Source of the DNA: Klebsiella quasivariicola
GTDB taxonomy: Bacteria > Pseudomonadota > Gammaproteobacteria > Enterobacterales > Enterobacteriaceae
Reading direction: 5' to 3'
NCBI RefSeq assembly: GCF_002269255.1
Contig: NZ_CP022823.1
Coordinates: 1,674,001-1,738,000 of the forward strand
DNA: 64,000 nt
Shown here: in pieces, positions 45,426-53,525 of the stretch
Layout: each line of letters starts with the position of its first letter
How positions within the stretch are numbered: position 1 is the first letter of the stretch
Program-made: the position numbers and the translations under genes
The notes under the pieces: model-generated
What the model was told of the DNA's origin: nothing
The model's database searches: none
What the model saw: only the letters and a program-made list of their open reading frames with translations

Positions 45426-46988
45426 TTAGCGCGTTGTGAAATAGTTCGCGGGTTCATCGTGCGCGGCCGCCAGCGCCGCCAGCGATAGCGGACGACTGAT
45501 CCAGTATCCCTGCAGGAAATTGACCCCCTGAGCGCGGAGCCACTCTGCCTGTTCCTGGGTCTCCACCCCTTCGGCGACGGTCATTAACTTCAGCCGGCGG
45601 CTGAGGGTTAACACGGCGTCAAGCACCGGGGAGGTAACGGTTTCGGTGCCAATCGCCTGTACAAAGCCGCGATCGATTTTCAGGTAATCGAAGTTGTAGC
45701 GTTCGAGATAGATCAGCGCGCTATGCCCGGTGCCAAAATCATCAATCGCGATTTCAAAACCCTGTCGGTGAAGCCAGGCAAAGTTAGGAATCGATTTTTC
45801 TTTATCAATCATGGCCCGCTCCGTCACCTCCAGCACCACGTGAAAATGATCGGCGGGCAGTGCAGCGGCGAAGCGCAGCATATCGTCGCGGAAGCTATCG
45901 GCCTGCAGATGGGCAGGGGAAATATTGAGTCCCAGCTTGACGCCGCGGGGGAGAATTCGCTTGAGGACCGGCCCGTCGCCGGCGATCAGCGCCAGCAGGT
46001 GGTGGGTGAGCGGCACGATCATCTGTTGGGTTTCCGCCAGATTAATGAAAACATCGGGCGGGATTTCACCCACCACCGGATGACGCCAGCGCATCAGTAC
46101 CTCTACGCCGCTGATCTGTAGAGTCTGCGCATTGACCACCGGCTGATAGACAATATAGAACTGGTTATTTTTGATCCCCAGCAGAATGGATTTGCGCGGA
46201 TCCGATTTGATCGTTAGCACGTAATAGCAGAGCAGTCCCGCCAGCAGGCCGCAGACCACCCCGAGCAACAGGGCAAACTGGGTATTTTCCGCCAGCCAGC
46301 TGTTGGCATACAGGTAGACCTTGAGCGGTAAACCGTCGATCTGTACCTGGCGGATCGGAGTGTTGTGCAGGGCTTGCGGGTCCGCCAGCCGGTTACTGAA
46401 GGTGGAGATGGCGGTGTGGCCAATCGCCAGCGCAATACCGCTGAAATCGTTTTGCCGTGCGGAATAGAGAATATACGGCGTGAGATTAGCGTTAATCGAC
46501 ACGAAGATGCCGCTGTTTGCATCATCGGGTTTGCTTACCCACAGCGCCAGGGCTGCACTCTTCGGCATCATCGGGGTGCCCGGCAAAATCGCCATATCAA
46601 CGGGCTTGCGGATATCGATAGTCGGGATGAGCTGGCTGAGGGGGGTATTCATCGTCCCGGTCGCGGAGGAGCAAAAGACGACGCCATTTTTTACCAGCAG
46701 AAAAGCGCGAACGTTAGGACTGAACGCGGCATGGGAGGTGAGCCCGGAGTCGATATTTTCACAGGGTTGGTCCACCAGCGGCTGCAGGCCGTCAATGGTC
46801 TGGCGCAGATTGTGAAAGTAGCTTTTCAGATAGGAGTTGACGTTATTGATAATGACGTCGAAACGCTCTGCCCGGTTATGGTAAATCACCATAAATTGAA
46901 TGCTACCGGCCAATAACGCGACGATAATCCCCACGCACAGGCTGATTAACCAGGTGTTACGCTGGGGCGAAAAGTAGCGAGTCAGCAT
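45426..46988 (-). CDS. pdeN: c-di-GMP phosphodiesterase with CSS-motif sensor
   Basis: A 520-residue inner-membrane protein (also called Rtn). It has TM1 (about 13-35), a periplasmic CSS domain with the redox-active FCSSATG, TM2 (about 238-258) and a cytoplasmic EAL domain. The EAL signature reads EVL (GVEVLMRWRHP), as in E. coli. Other catalytic elements are present: NISPAHL, EVTERAM, IDDFGTGHSAL, YLKIDRGF and AEGVET. It is therefore probably an active phosphodiesterase, controlled by periplasmic disulfide state as for related CSS proteins (inference). It sits between yejA and mepS as in K-12. Confidence 0.93.
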   Translation of the reverse strand: MLTRYFSPQRNTWLISLCVGIIVALLAGSIQFMVIYHNRAERFDVIINNVNSYLKSYFHNLRQTIDGLQPLVDQPCENIDSGLTSHAAFSPNVRAFLLVKNGVVFCSSATGTMNTPLSQLIPTIDIRKPVDMAILPGTPMMPKSAALALWVSKPDDANSGIFVSINANLTPYILYSARQNDFSGIALAIGHTAISTFSNRLADPQALHNTPIRQVQIDGLPLKVYLYANSWLAENTQFALLLGVVCGLLAGLLCYYVLTIKSDPRKSILLGIKNNQFYIVYQPVVNAQTLQISGVEVLMRWRHPVVGEIPPDVFINLAETQQMIVPLTHHLLALIAGDGPVLKRILPRGVKLGLNISPAHLQADSFRDDMLRFAAALPADHFHVVLEVTERAMIDKEKSIPNFAWLHRQGFEIAIDDFGTGHSALIYLERYNFDYLKIDRGFVQAIGTETVTSPVLDAVLTLSRRLKLMTVAEGVETQEQAEWLRAQGVNFLQGYWISRPLSLAALAAAHDEPANYFTTR

Positions 46989-47099
46989 AGCCAGATTTTT
47001 TCCGTGTTATTGAAGCGCATCAACGGGGTGGAAGTCGTCGTTTTTTCTTTCCCACTTAAAAGGCATAGCTTATTTTGCGTCGTTGAGAATCCGGTGGCA

Positions 47100-47130
47100 A
47101 AAAAAAACACTGCCGGGGCAGTGTTTTTTT
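47100..47130. terminator. Bidirectional terminator downstream of mepS
   Basis: The stem AAAACACTGC/GCAGTGTTTT has a 4-base loop and is flanked by A and T tracts on both sides. It lies 46 bases beyond the mepS stop and would protect pdeN from read-through. Confidence 0.88.
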
Positions 47131-47175
47131 ATCCCGCTTCCAGCCAAGGGATAACCGGCGGCGGTAGAGGACAGT

Positions 47176-47745
47176 TTACGAGCGGCTCAGAACTCGACGC
47201 GCTTCGTTATAACGCTTTTTCCAGTACGGCTCATCCATGCTGGAGATGGTCACTCCGCTGCTGGTGGAGGCGTGAACGAACTGGTTGTTGCCGAGGTAGA
47301 TCCCGACATGGCGGCCAGTAGAACCGGCACGGAACAGAACCAGATCGCCAGTCCGCAGCTGGGTACGGGAAATCGATTTTCCGGTTTCCTGCTGTTCAGA
47401 GGTTGAACGCGGCAGTTCCAGACCAAATTGTTCGCGGAAGGTGCGCTGCACAAATGCTGAGCAGTCAATGCCTTTGCGAGTGCTGCCGCCGAGGCGGTAA
47501 CGCACGCCTTTCCAGCTGGCATACTGATCCATCAAACGGGACTTCACGTCCAGGTTACGGACCATTGTTTCAAATTCATCCTGAGAGGCTTGCAGTGATG
47601 ATAAATCGCCACTACCCACAGCATGCGTCTCAGAATGCATATTCCTGGCGGTACTTGTTGAACTACACGCGGAAAGCAGAACCGCTACTGCAATCGCGGG
47701 GGCTACCCGCAAGATGTATCTCAAAATCGGCTGAGATTTGACCAT
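47176..47745 (-). CDS. mepS: Murein DD-endopeptidase MepS
   Basis: Outer-membrane lipoprotein (189 residues, also Spr) that cuts D-Ala-mDAP crosslinks to allow peptidoglycan expansion; it is turned over by NlpI-Prc. The lipobox is LLSAC (Cys27). The NlpC/P60 domain carries catalytic Cys95 in KGIDCSAF and the histidines in GRHVGIY and QFVHAST. The match to E. coli is close along the whole length. Confidence 0.96.
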   Translation of the reverse strand: MVKSQPILRYILRVAPAIAVAVLLSACSSTSTARNMHSETHAVGSGDLSSLQASQDEFETMVRNLDVKSRLMDQYASWKGVRYRLGGSTRKGIDCSAFVQRTFREQFGLELPRSTSEQQETGKSISRTQLRTGDLVLFRAGSTGRHVGIYLGNNQFVHASTSSGVTISSMDEPYWKKRYNEARRVLSRS

Positions 47746-48113
47746 GCTGTTTATTTTCCCTTGTTGTCCTTAACGACAATGTCGTTATAAAAAATGCCAA
47801 ACGTGTTAGAGCCTAAATACCCATCCGCAATGAGACAATTCCTTAAGGTTAAATTTGTGCAGTCACGCACAAATTTATTCATGCTCTGAATTAATGTTGC
47901 GGAAAAGGCAAAACGAGAACGAGATTACCCTATCAAACGCCGCATGGCGAGCGGTTTTGCGCGATTTCTTATAAGTATTTTGGTGACAAAAAGTGAATCA
48001 TCGGGAAAGGACAAAATAGCGTCAATAACGGGTAAAAAACAGACAATTCCTTCATTTGTCAGGGGAATAATGTGACAAGAAGATGAACGTTATGTTTAAA
48101 AAAAGAACAAATG
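47746..48113. other. mepS upstream region, no gene seen
   Basis: About 370 AT-rich bases. A 6-bp inverted repeat AACGAC/GTCGTT (47772-47786) lies close before the mepS start, within its probable leader. The rest should contain the mepS promoter. No reading frame or strong hairpin stands out. Confidence 0.4.
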
Positions 48114-48136
48114 AAAAAAGGGACCCAAAAGGTCCC
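48114..48136 (-). terminator. lpxT terminator
   Basis: On the minus strand a 6-bp stem GGGACC/GGTCCC with a 5-base loop is followed by six U residues, 36 bases after the lpxT stop. Confidence 0.85.
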
Positions 48137-48171
48137 CTTATAGGTAATGCGACCAGCCAGCGCCGGAGACA

Positions 48172-48885
48172 TTATTTCGCCGATACTCCGCCGGGCAAGT
48201 AGCGATCGAAGAAGGCGATCAATTTATCGCTCAGCGGCGTCATTAATACCCACGGTACGCCAATCAGAACGGCGCTCAGGGAGCCGACGGCAATATCGCT
48301 GAACCAGTGGGCGCCAATCATGACGCGAGGGAACGCAAAGACCACCACTATCACCAGCGCCACGGCCAGCGCACGGCAGCCGAAATAGCGCCACATAAAG
48401 CTCGCGAAGATCAGCAGCATCATCCCATGGTCGCCCGGGAAGCTGTCTTTCGAGGCATCCTTGGTAGGGAAGTTAACCACATCGCTGACGCGAGTGATAT
48501 CGTCGAAAAAGAGCGACGGACTGGCGCGTTGAACCGGCATCAGATGCTGCGCCAGTTGGTTGATGATCACTGCCGCCAGCAGCATCACCAGGCCCATGAT
48601 AGCGATCTGACGACGTCCGGCCGCCGGTGCTTTAAGCCAGTAGCTGAGCATCAGGCAGCCCATCGCCAGCAGCGAACAGGCGTCGAAGGCGCGATTGTTG
48701 ATGATCGCCAACAGCCAGGCATAAGCATGACTGACGCTGACGCCATGGTTAAAGAAATGGAAGATCGCGGAGTCGACCGGCAACCACGCGCCATGGTTGG
48801 CTGGCAGATACCAGGAGCAAAATAGCGCCACACCCGCGATGTTAAGTAGCAGAATTAAAGGAATTCGGTTTTTCATCATAGCCAT
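48172..48885 (-). CDS. lpxT: Lipid A 1-diphosphate synthase (Kdo2-lipid A phosphotransferase)
   Basis: A 237-residue PAP2-superfamily inner-membrane enzyme that moves a phosphate from undecaprenyl diphosphate to lipid A on the periplasmic face. Motifs are PVQRASPSL, SFPGDHGMMLL and RVMIGAHWFSD. Five to six hydrophobic helices are visible. Three closely spaced ATGs (48885, 48879, 48876) make the exact start uncertain. It follows yeiR by 37 bases, so cotranscription is likely. Confidence 0.93.
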   Translation of the reverse strand: MAMMKNRIPLILLLNIAGVALFCSWYLPANHGAWLPVDSAIFHFFNHGVSVSHAYAWLLAIINNRAFDACSLLAMGCLMLSYWLKAPAAGRRQIAIMGLVMLLAAVIINQLAQHLMPVQRASPSLFFDDITRVSDVVNFPTKDASKDSFPGDHGMMLLIFASFMWRYFGCRALAVALVIVVVFAFPRVMIGAHWFSDIAVGSLSAVLIGVPWVLMTPLSDKLIAFFDRYLPGGVSAK

Positions 48886-48922
48886 TGCGATTTTGTGACA
48901 GTCGGCGGCAACCTTAGCCGCC

Positions 48923-49900
48923 TTAACTTAAACGAAGCCTCAACAGTGAGGACTGCAGTGCGTTCCAGTCGGCTTCATTGGCGGAGATAAGCTCGATCCG
49001 GCTATCGGGCGGAGCAACGCTGAGGGTCTCGATATGCAGATCCTCGCCCTGGCGGTTGATCCGCACGCTCCCTTCTGCAATGCGCATCACTCCTTTCACG
49101 CGCGCCACGGGCGCCAGCCGGGCCCATTCGAGCAGGCCGATGGTGTCAAAGACCGTTTCCGCGTCGAAGATCCAGCCGCAGGCCTGATAACCCTGGCCGC
49201 TATTCAAATGGCGGCGCCAGCGCTGGTGCTCGGGAAGGCTGAGCGCGGCGAGACCGCTGGTTGGGTGAGAATGATGAATATGTTCCGCACTCGCCGGCAG
49301 CGGGGCGGTGTTGCGCCGCGGTTCATTGAGCAGAGCGAGGTCGATATTGCCCTGGGTCGCCAATACCTGGCGGCGATCGCCACCCCAGCGCAGCCACCAG
49401 TCAGCTAGCGCCCGGGCACTTTCGGGCGTTTCCCGATCGCTTTTATTGGCCACAATAATATCCGCCGCGGCCAGCTGATCGCGGAAGTTGTCATTGTTGA
49501 CGACTTTCTCATCCAGCAACTGGCGGGGATCGAGGATGCACAGGGTGGCGCGCAGATCGATCCAGGGCTCATATACCGCCGCGGTGAGGATATCGAGGAT
49601 CTGCTTTGGGTGGCCCAGACCGGTGGGTTCGATCAGCAGCCGATCGGGTTTGCCCTGGCGCAGCAGAGTATTCAGCCCAACCTGCATTGGCAGGCCATTG
49701 ACGCAGCACATACAGCCGCCGGGGATCTCTTTGAGCAAGGCGCCACTGTCGGCCAGCAGTGCGCCGTCAATCCCGACTTCGCCGAACTCATTCACCAGTA
49801 CGGCCCATTTTTCATCCGCAGGCTTCTGCGCCAGCAGATGAAGAATTGAGGTCGTCTTACCGCTGCCGAGAAAGCCGGTGATCAAATTGGTTCTGGTCAC
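48923..49900 (-). CDS. yeiR: Zinc-binding COG0523 GTPase YeiR
   Basis: A G3E-family GTPase (325 residues) related to CobW/ZigA metal chaperones. It has Walker A GFLGSGKTT, the metal-binding GGCMCCVNG (CXCC), the guanine motif NKSD and a His-rich patch EHIHHSHP. E. coli YeiR binds zinc and has Zn-stimulated GTPase activity. I chose the GTG at 49898-49900 because the protein then begins TRTNLITGF as in E. coli and a GGAGAAAAG site precedes it. An ATG further upstream would add 38 unrelated residues. Confidence 0.93.
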   Translation of the reverse strand: MTRTNLITGFLGSGKTTSILHLLAQKPADEKWAVLVNEFGEVGIDGALLADSGALLKEIPGGCMCCVNGLPMQVGLNTLLRQGKPDRLLIEPTGLGHPKQILDILTAAVYEPWIDLRATLCILDPRQLLDEKVVNNDNFRDQLAAADIIVANKSDRETPESARALADWWLRWGGDRRQVLATQGNIDLALLNEPRRNTAPLPASAEHIHHSHPTSGLAALSLPEHQRWRRHLNSGQGYQACGWIFDAETVFDTIGLLEWARLAPVARVKGVMRIAEGSVRINRQGEDLHIETLSVAPPDSRIELISANEADWNALQSSLLRLRLS

Positions 49901-50020
49901 TCTTTTCTCCAGGATAAATGTAATGTTGTAACAGTTACGTCTATCCTGACGAAAAAAGGGGGAAAAGAGAAGTCCTGAGGCGGACAGAAGAGGATTCTGT
50001 CCGCATAAGCGCAAATATTG

Positions 50021-51487
50021 TTAAGAATTCAACGCACGGGCAACGGCCTCGCGGGCACCGTGCGTCGCCAGCTGTTGCCAGGCGGCGCGGATCCCGGCGA
50101 CGAACTGCGCGTTCTGTGGCAGATCGCGGCCAAATATCTCTTCCAGTTCCAGCAGGGCATCAACGCGCTGCGGTTCATCGCTCTGCGCGACCCGTTGCTG
50201 GATCTTATCAATCAGCGGGTCGCGCACGTCGATTGCCTGACCGGCATCGTCAGTGCCGCTGACGTAGCGCATCCAGCCGGCAACGCCGAGGGCCAGCAGC
50301 GGCCAGCGGCTACCGCGCTCAAGATGCACGCGGATGCCGTCGAGCATCCGCTGCGGCAGCTTCTGGCTGCCGTCCATGGCGATTTGCCAGGTGCGGTGTT
50401 TGAGCGCCGGATTGCTGAAGCGCGCGATCAGACTGTCGGCATAGGCCAGTAGATCGACGCCGGTAATGGTCAGCGTCGGGGCCTGTTCGTCAAGCATCAA
50501 CTGGCGTGCGGCGTGGCGGAAGATGTCATCCCGCATGCAGTCGCTGACGTGAGCATGGCCAGCCAGATAGCCAAGCCAGGCGAGGAAAGAGTGGCTACCG
50601 TTGAGCATCCGCAGTTTCATCTGTTCCCACGGCAGCACGTTGTCGGTCATCTGCACGCCTGCCGTCTCCCAGGCGGGGCGCCCGGCGACAAAGTGGTCTT
50701 CGACCACCCACTGAATGAAGGGTTCGCAGCTGATGGCGCAGGGATCTTCCACCCCCAGCACGGCGGCGATTTCCGCCAGCGACTCCGGAGTGGCAGCGGG
50801 AACAATACGATCCACCATGGTGCCCGGGAAACTGACGTTGTCGGCGATCCAGCTCGCTAGCGCCGGGCTGCGTTTTTCCGCCATGCCGAGGACGGCATTT
50901 TTCACCACGTGGCCGTTGTCGGGGATATTATCGCAGGAGAGTACGGTAAAGGGCGGCAGGCCGCGATCCCGGCGGCGGGCCAGCGCTTCGACTAAAATAC
51001 CAGGAGCTGATTGCGGCAGCGTCGGATTTTCCAGATCGTGAAGGATGCGCGGGTGCATTGGATCCAGCTCGCCGGTCGCCGGATCGATGCAGTAGCCTTT
51101 TTCGGTGATGGTCAGCGAGACAATCGCCACCTGCGGCTCGCAAAATTTTTCAATAATCGCCGCCAGTGAATCGAGCCTGGCGTTCAGGCATTCGTGCACT
51201 GCGCCGATCACGATAGGCTGGTTACCGTCGGCGCCTTTTTCCAGCACGGTAAACAGGTGGTCCTGTTCGCGAAGCTGGCTCATCAGCGTATCGCCGCTGA
51301 ACAGACTAATTTCACAGATCCCCCAGTCGCCGCCGCCGTTATTCAGCACGCGATCGGTCAGCAGCGCCTGGTGCGCGCGATGAAACGCGCCAAAGCCGAA
51401 ATGGACAATACGCGAGCGGAGCTGGCTGCGATCGTACTGAGGACGTTGCACGCTCTCCGGTAGCGTAGCGGTTGCAATTGTTGTCAT
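50021..51487 (-). CDS. yeiQ: Mannitol-dehydrogenase-family oxidoreductase (fructuronate reductase-like)
   Basis: A 488-residue long-chain polyol dehydrogenase. The sequence follows E. coli YeiQ (IVHFGFGAFHRAHQALLTDRVLN, LTITEKGYCIDPATG, SCDNIPDNGH, MKLRMLNGSHSFLAWLGYL, KHRTWQIAMDGSQKLPQRML) more closely than E. coli UxuB. The family oxidises D-mannonate or reduces D-fructuronate with NAD. Here it is divergent from uxuA, whose product acts on mannonate, and UxuR/ExuR-like sites lie between them. It may therefore be the working fructuronate reductase (inference). Confidence 0.92.
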   Translation of the reverse strand: MTTIATATLPESVQRPQYDRSQLRSRIVHFGFGAFHRAHQALLTDRVLNNGGGDWGICEISLFSGDTLMSQLREQDHLFTVLEKGADGNQPIVIGAVHECLNARLDSLAAIIEKFCEPQVAIVSLTITEKGYCIDPATGELDPMHPRILHDLENPTLPQSAPGILVEALARRRDRGLPPFTVLSCDNIPDNGHVVKNAVLGMAEKRSPALASWIADNVSFPGTMVDRIVPAATPESLAEIAAVLGVEDPCAISCEPFIQWVVEDHFVAGRPAWETAGVQMTDNVLPWEQMKLRMLNGSHSFLAWLGYLAGHAHVSDCMRDDIFRHAARQLMLDEQAPTLTITGVDLLAYADSLIARFSNPALKHRTWQIAMDGSQKLPQRMLDGIRVHLERGSRWPLLALGVAGWMRYVSGTDDAGQAIDVRDPLIDKIQQRVAQSDEPQRVDALLELEEIFGRDLPQNAQFVAGIRAAWQQLATHGAREAVARALNS

Positions 51488-51550
51488 TCTTCACACACCT
51501 GTTTAACTGCATATTAACATTGCCAGTCTAAAGTTATATGACAGGAATTT

Positions 51551-51568
51551 AAATTGGTAAGCCGAAAT
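51551..51568. promoter_or_regulatory. Candidate UxuR/ExuR operator 1
   Basis: AAATTGGTAAGCCGAAAT matches 13 of 18 positions of the UxuR/ExuR palindrome as I recall it (AAATTGGTATACCAATTT), including a perfect left half. It lies 64 bases upstream of yeiQ and about 125 upstream of uxuA. Confidence 0.55.
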
Positions 51569-51579
51569 TATCCGCTGAC

Positions 51580-51595
51580 TGTGAGCTGGATCAAT
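51580..51595. promoter_or_regulatory. Candidate CRP site in the yeiQ-uxuA region
   Basis: TGTGA-N6-TCAAT matches the CRP left half perfectly and three of five bases of the right half. Catabolite control is expected for hexuronate genes. Confidence 0.45.
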
Positions 51596-51660
51596 CAATG
51601 CGCCGGCACTGTTTGCAGCCTGGTGAGAAACATGTATGGTAGTCGTCATGAGTGTCGCCA

Positions 51661-51678
51661 TTATTGGTATAACAACTT
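51661..51678. promoter_or_regulatory. Candidate UxuR/ExuR operator 2
   Basis: TTATTGGTATAACAACTT matches the same palindrome at 14 of 18 positions. It ends just before the uxuA ribosome binding site, so a bound repressor would block uxuA transcription. Confidence 0.6.
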
Positions 51679-51693
51679 TTTGAGGGCATAGCG

Positions 51694-52884
51694 ATGGAGC
51701 AAACCTGGCGGTGGTATGGGCCGAACGATCCGGTATCGCTTGATGATGTACGGCAGGCGGGGGCGACCGGCGTCGTCACCGCGCTGCACCATATTGCAAA
51801 CGGTCAGGTCTGGCCGGTAGATGAAATTAAAGCGCGTCAGGCGCTGTTAGCAGAAAAAGGGCTGACCTGGTCGGTCGTCGAAAGCATTCCGGTGCACGAG
51901 GATATTAAAACCCACAGCGGGGAGTATGCGACCTGGATTGCCAACTATCAGCAGAGCATCCGCAACCTCGCGGCCTGCGGCATCGATACCGTGTGCTACA
52001 ACTTTATGCCGATCCTCGACTGGACGCGCACCGATCTGGAATATGAACTGCCGGACGGCTCCCGGGCGCTGCGTTTCGATCAGATCGCCTTCGCCGCCTT
52101 TGAGCTGCATATCCTCAAACGCCCGCGGGCGGAAGCGGATTACAGCGAAGAAGAGCAGCGTCAGGCTGAGGTCTATTTCAAGGCGATGAGCGAAGCGGAT
52201 ATCGATAAACTGACCCGCAATATCATCGCCGGCCTGCCGGGAGCGGAAGAGGGTTACACCCTTGACCAGTTCCGCGCGCGCCTGGCGGAATATGACCATA
52301 TTGATAAAGCGCAGCTGCGCGAGAATATGGCCTACTTCCTGCGGGCTATCGTGCCGGTGTGCGAAGAGGTCGGGATCCGCCTGGCAGTGCATCCGGACGA
52401 TCCGCCGCGGCCGATCCTTGGCCTGCCGCGTATTGTGTCGACCATCGAAGATATGCAATGGCTGAAGGAGACGGTGGACAGCATTAATAATGGCTTCACC
52501 ATGTGTACCGGATCGTACGGTGTGCGTGCCGATAACGATCTGGTGAAGATGGTGGAGACCTTTGGCGATCGCATCCATTTCACCCATCTGCGATCTACCT
52601 GCCGTGAAGCGAACCCGAAAACCTTCCACGAGGCGGCGCACCTCAGCGGCGACGTCAATATGGTGGCGGTGGTGGATGCGATCCTGCGTGAAGAGCAGCG
52701 GCGTAAACAGGCCGGCGATCTGCGCCCGATCCCATTCCGCCCGGATCATGGTCATCAGATGCTCGACGATCTGCGTAAGAAAACCAACCCAGGCTATTCG
52801 GCGATCGGCCGTCTCAAGGGGATGGCGGAAGTGCGCGGCGTCGAGCTGGCGCTAAAAATGACCAAATACCCTGAACTGCTGTAA
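51694..52884 (+). CDS. uxuA: Mannonate dehydratase
   Basis: Converts D-mannonate to 2-keto-3-deoxygluconate in glucuronate breakdown. The 396-residue TIM-barrel protein has the family stretches MEQTWRWYGPNDPVSL, GIDTVCYNFMPILDWTRTDL, LAVHPDDPPRPILGLPRIVS, MCTGSYGVRADNDL and FRPDHGHQMLDD, with metal-binding His, Cys and Asp residues visible. A GAGG ribosome binding site fits. In K-12 uxuA is in the uxuAB operon elsewhere on the chromosome. Here it stands beside yeiQ instead. Confidence 0.95.
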   Translation: MEQTWRWYGPNDPVSLDDVRQAGATGVVTALHHIANGQVWPVDEIKARQALLAEKGLTWSVVESIPVHEDIKTHSGEYATWIANYQQSIRNLAACGIDTVCYNFMPILDWTRTDLEYELPDGSRALRFDQIAFAAFELHILKRPRAEADYSEEEQRQAEVYFKAMSEADIDKLTRNIIAGLPGAEEGYTLDQFRARLAEYDHIDKAQLRENMAYFLRAIVPVCEEVGIRLAVHPDDPPRPILGLPRIVSTIEDMQWLKETVDSINNGFTMCTGSYGVRADNDLVKMVETFGDRIHFTHLRSTCREANPKTFHEAAHLSGDVNMVAVVDAILREEQRRKQAGDLRPIPFRPDHGHQMLDDLRKKTNPGYSAIGRLKGMAEVRGVELALKMTKYPELL

Positions 52885-52903
52885 TCGCGGTAATAGGGAT
52901 AAT

Positions 52904-52933
52904 AAAAGGGACAGCCAGCGGCTGTCCCTTTTT
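52904..52933 (+). terminator. uxuA terminator
   Basis: The stem AAAAGGGACAGCC/GGCTGTCCCTTTT with a 3-base loop and a T tract lies 20 bases after the stop. It is almost identical to the efpL terminator at 53475-53503. Confidence 0.9.
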
Positions 52934-53059
52934 ACTGTCGGGGCGTCAGCCGGGTCGGGTAAGTGAAGCGTCATCACCCGACAAAATAACGGCGCAATGG
53001 GGTAGATACTGTGATCGGTTTGCAACAGTGTCGACCCTGGAAAAACCTGTGTTCTCTGT

Positions 53060-53360
53060 TATTTCCGGGTAGATTGCGCTCCCGATATTTCTTCTGCGTT
53101 ATGTTACTCATGGTGCAGGGAGCGCACAGGGGGCGGCCAGTCGCCGCCGCCCCCTGTACCCCCGGGCTCCGGCCAGCAAAATCGCCACTGCGTGGTACCT
53201 TCGACTTATCCCTGCAGGCTTCGGGTCGGGCCGAGGCAGCGTCCGTGCAAAACACGGCCCTCAGCCCGCATCCATGCGGGCTGCCCCGGCCTTCCGGGAA
53301 CGTCTCAGCGATGTTGAGGCCGCCAACACCGGCAGTTTCAGCAAGAATAGTGAATAACTT
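53060..53360. repeat. Hairpin-rich GC-rich intergenic element, possibly a dispersed repeat or structured RNA
   Basis: This stretch holds a series of near-perfect inverted repeats: a 9-bp stem TGCGCTCCC/GGGAGCGCA closing a 34-base loop (53075-53083/53118-53126), then a 12-bp perfect stem ACAGGGGGCGGC/GCCGCCCCCTGT (53126-53137/53146-53157), CCGTG/CACGG (53243-53257) and a 10-bp stem CAGCCCGCAT/ATGCGGGCTG (53262-53271/53274-53283). No recognisable gene lies here; a 144-codon minus-strand frame (52974-53408) has no family features. The dense pairing suggests selection on structure. I recall similar sequence in other Klebsiella/Enterobacter spacers but cannot verify this. Confidence 0.55.
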
Positions 53361-53380
53361 AACGACAGGGCGCCCGGATC

Positions 53381-53413
53381 GTAGGCCGGATAAGGCGTCA
53401 GCCGCCATCCGGC
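53381..53413. repeat. REP/palindromic unit
   Basis: A classic REP: GTAGGCCGGATAAGGCG followed by GCCGCCATCCGGC, with a GCCGGAT/ATCCGGC stem. It lies between the structured element and the efpL terminator. Confidence 0.9.
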
Positions 53414-53474
53414 ATCAATACGCGGACCGTGTTTGAGGAAATTATCCGGCAACAGGGGCATACCGCCGCCAAAT

Positions 53475-53503
53475 AAAAAGGACAGCCAGCGGCTGTCCTT
53501 TTT
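53475..53503 (-). terminator. efpL terminator
   Basis: The stem AAAAAGGACAGCC/GGCTGTCCTTTTT with a 3-base loop serves efpL on the minus strand, 23 bases after its stop. It repeats the uxuA terminator sequence almost exactly. Confidence 0.9.
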
Positions 53504-53525
53504 CTTGTCAACTTCTCACGGTGGA

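Noticed and set aside
52974..53408. A 144-codon minus-strand frame across the structured spacer.
   Set aside because: No ribosome binding site or domain, and it runs through the hairpins and the REP. The DNA structure is the more likely object of selection.
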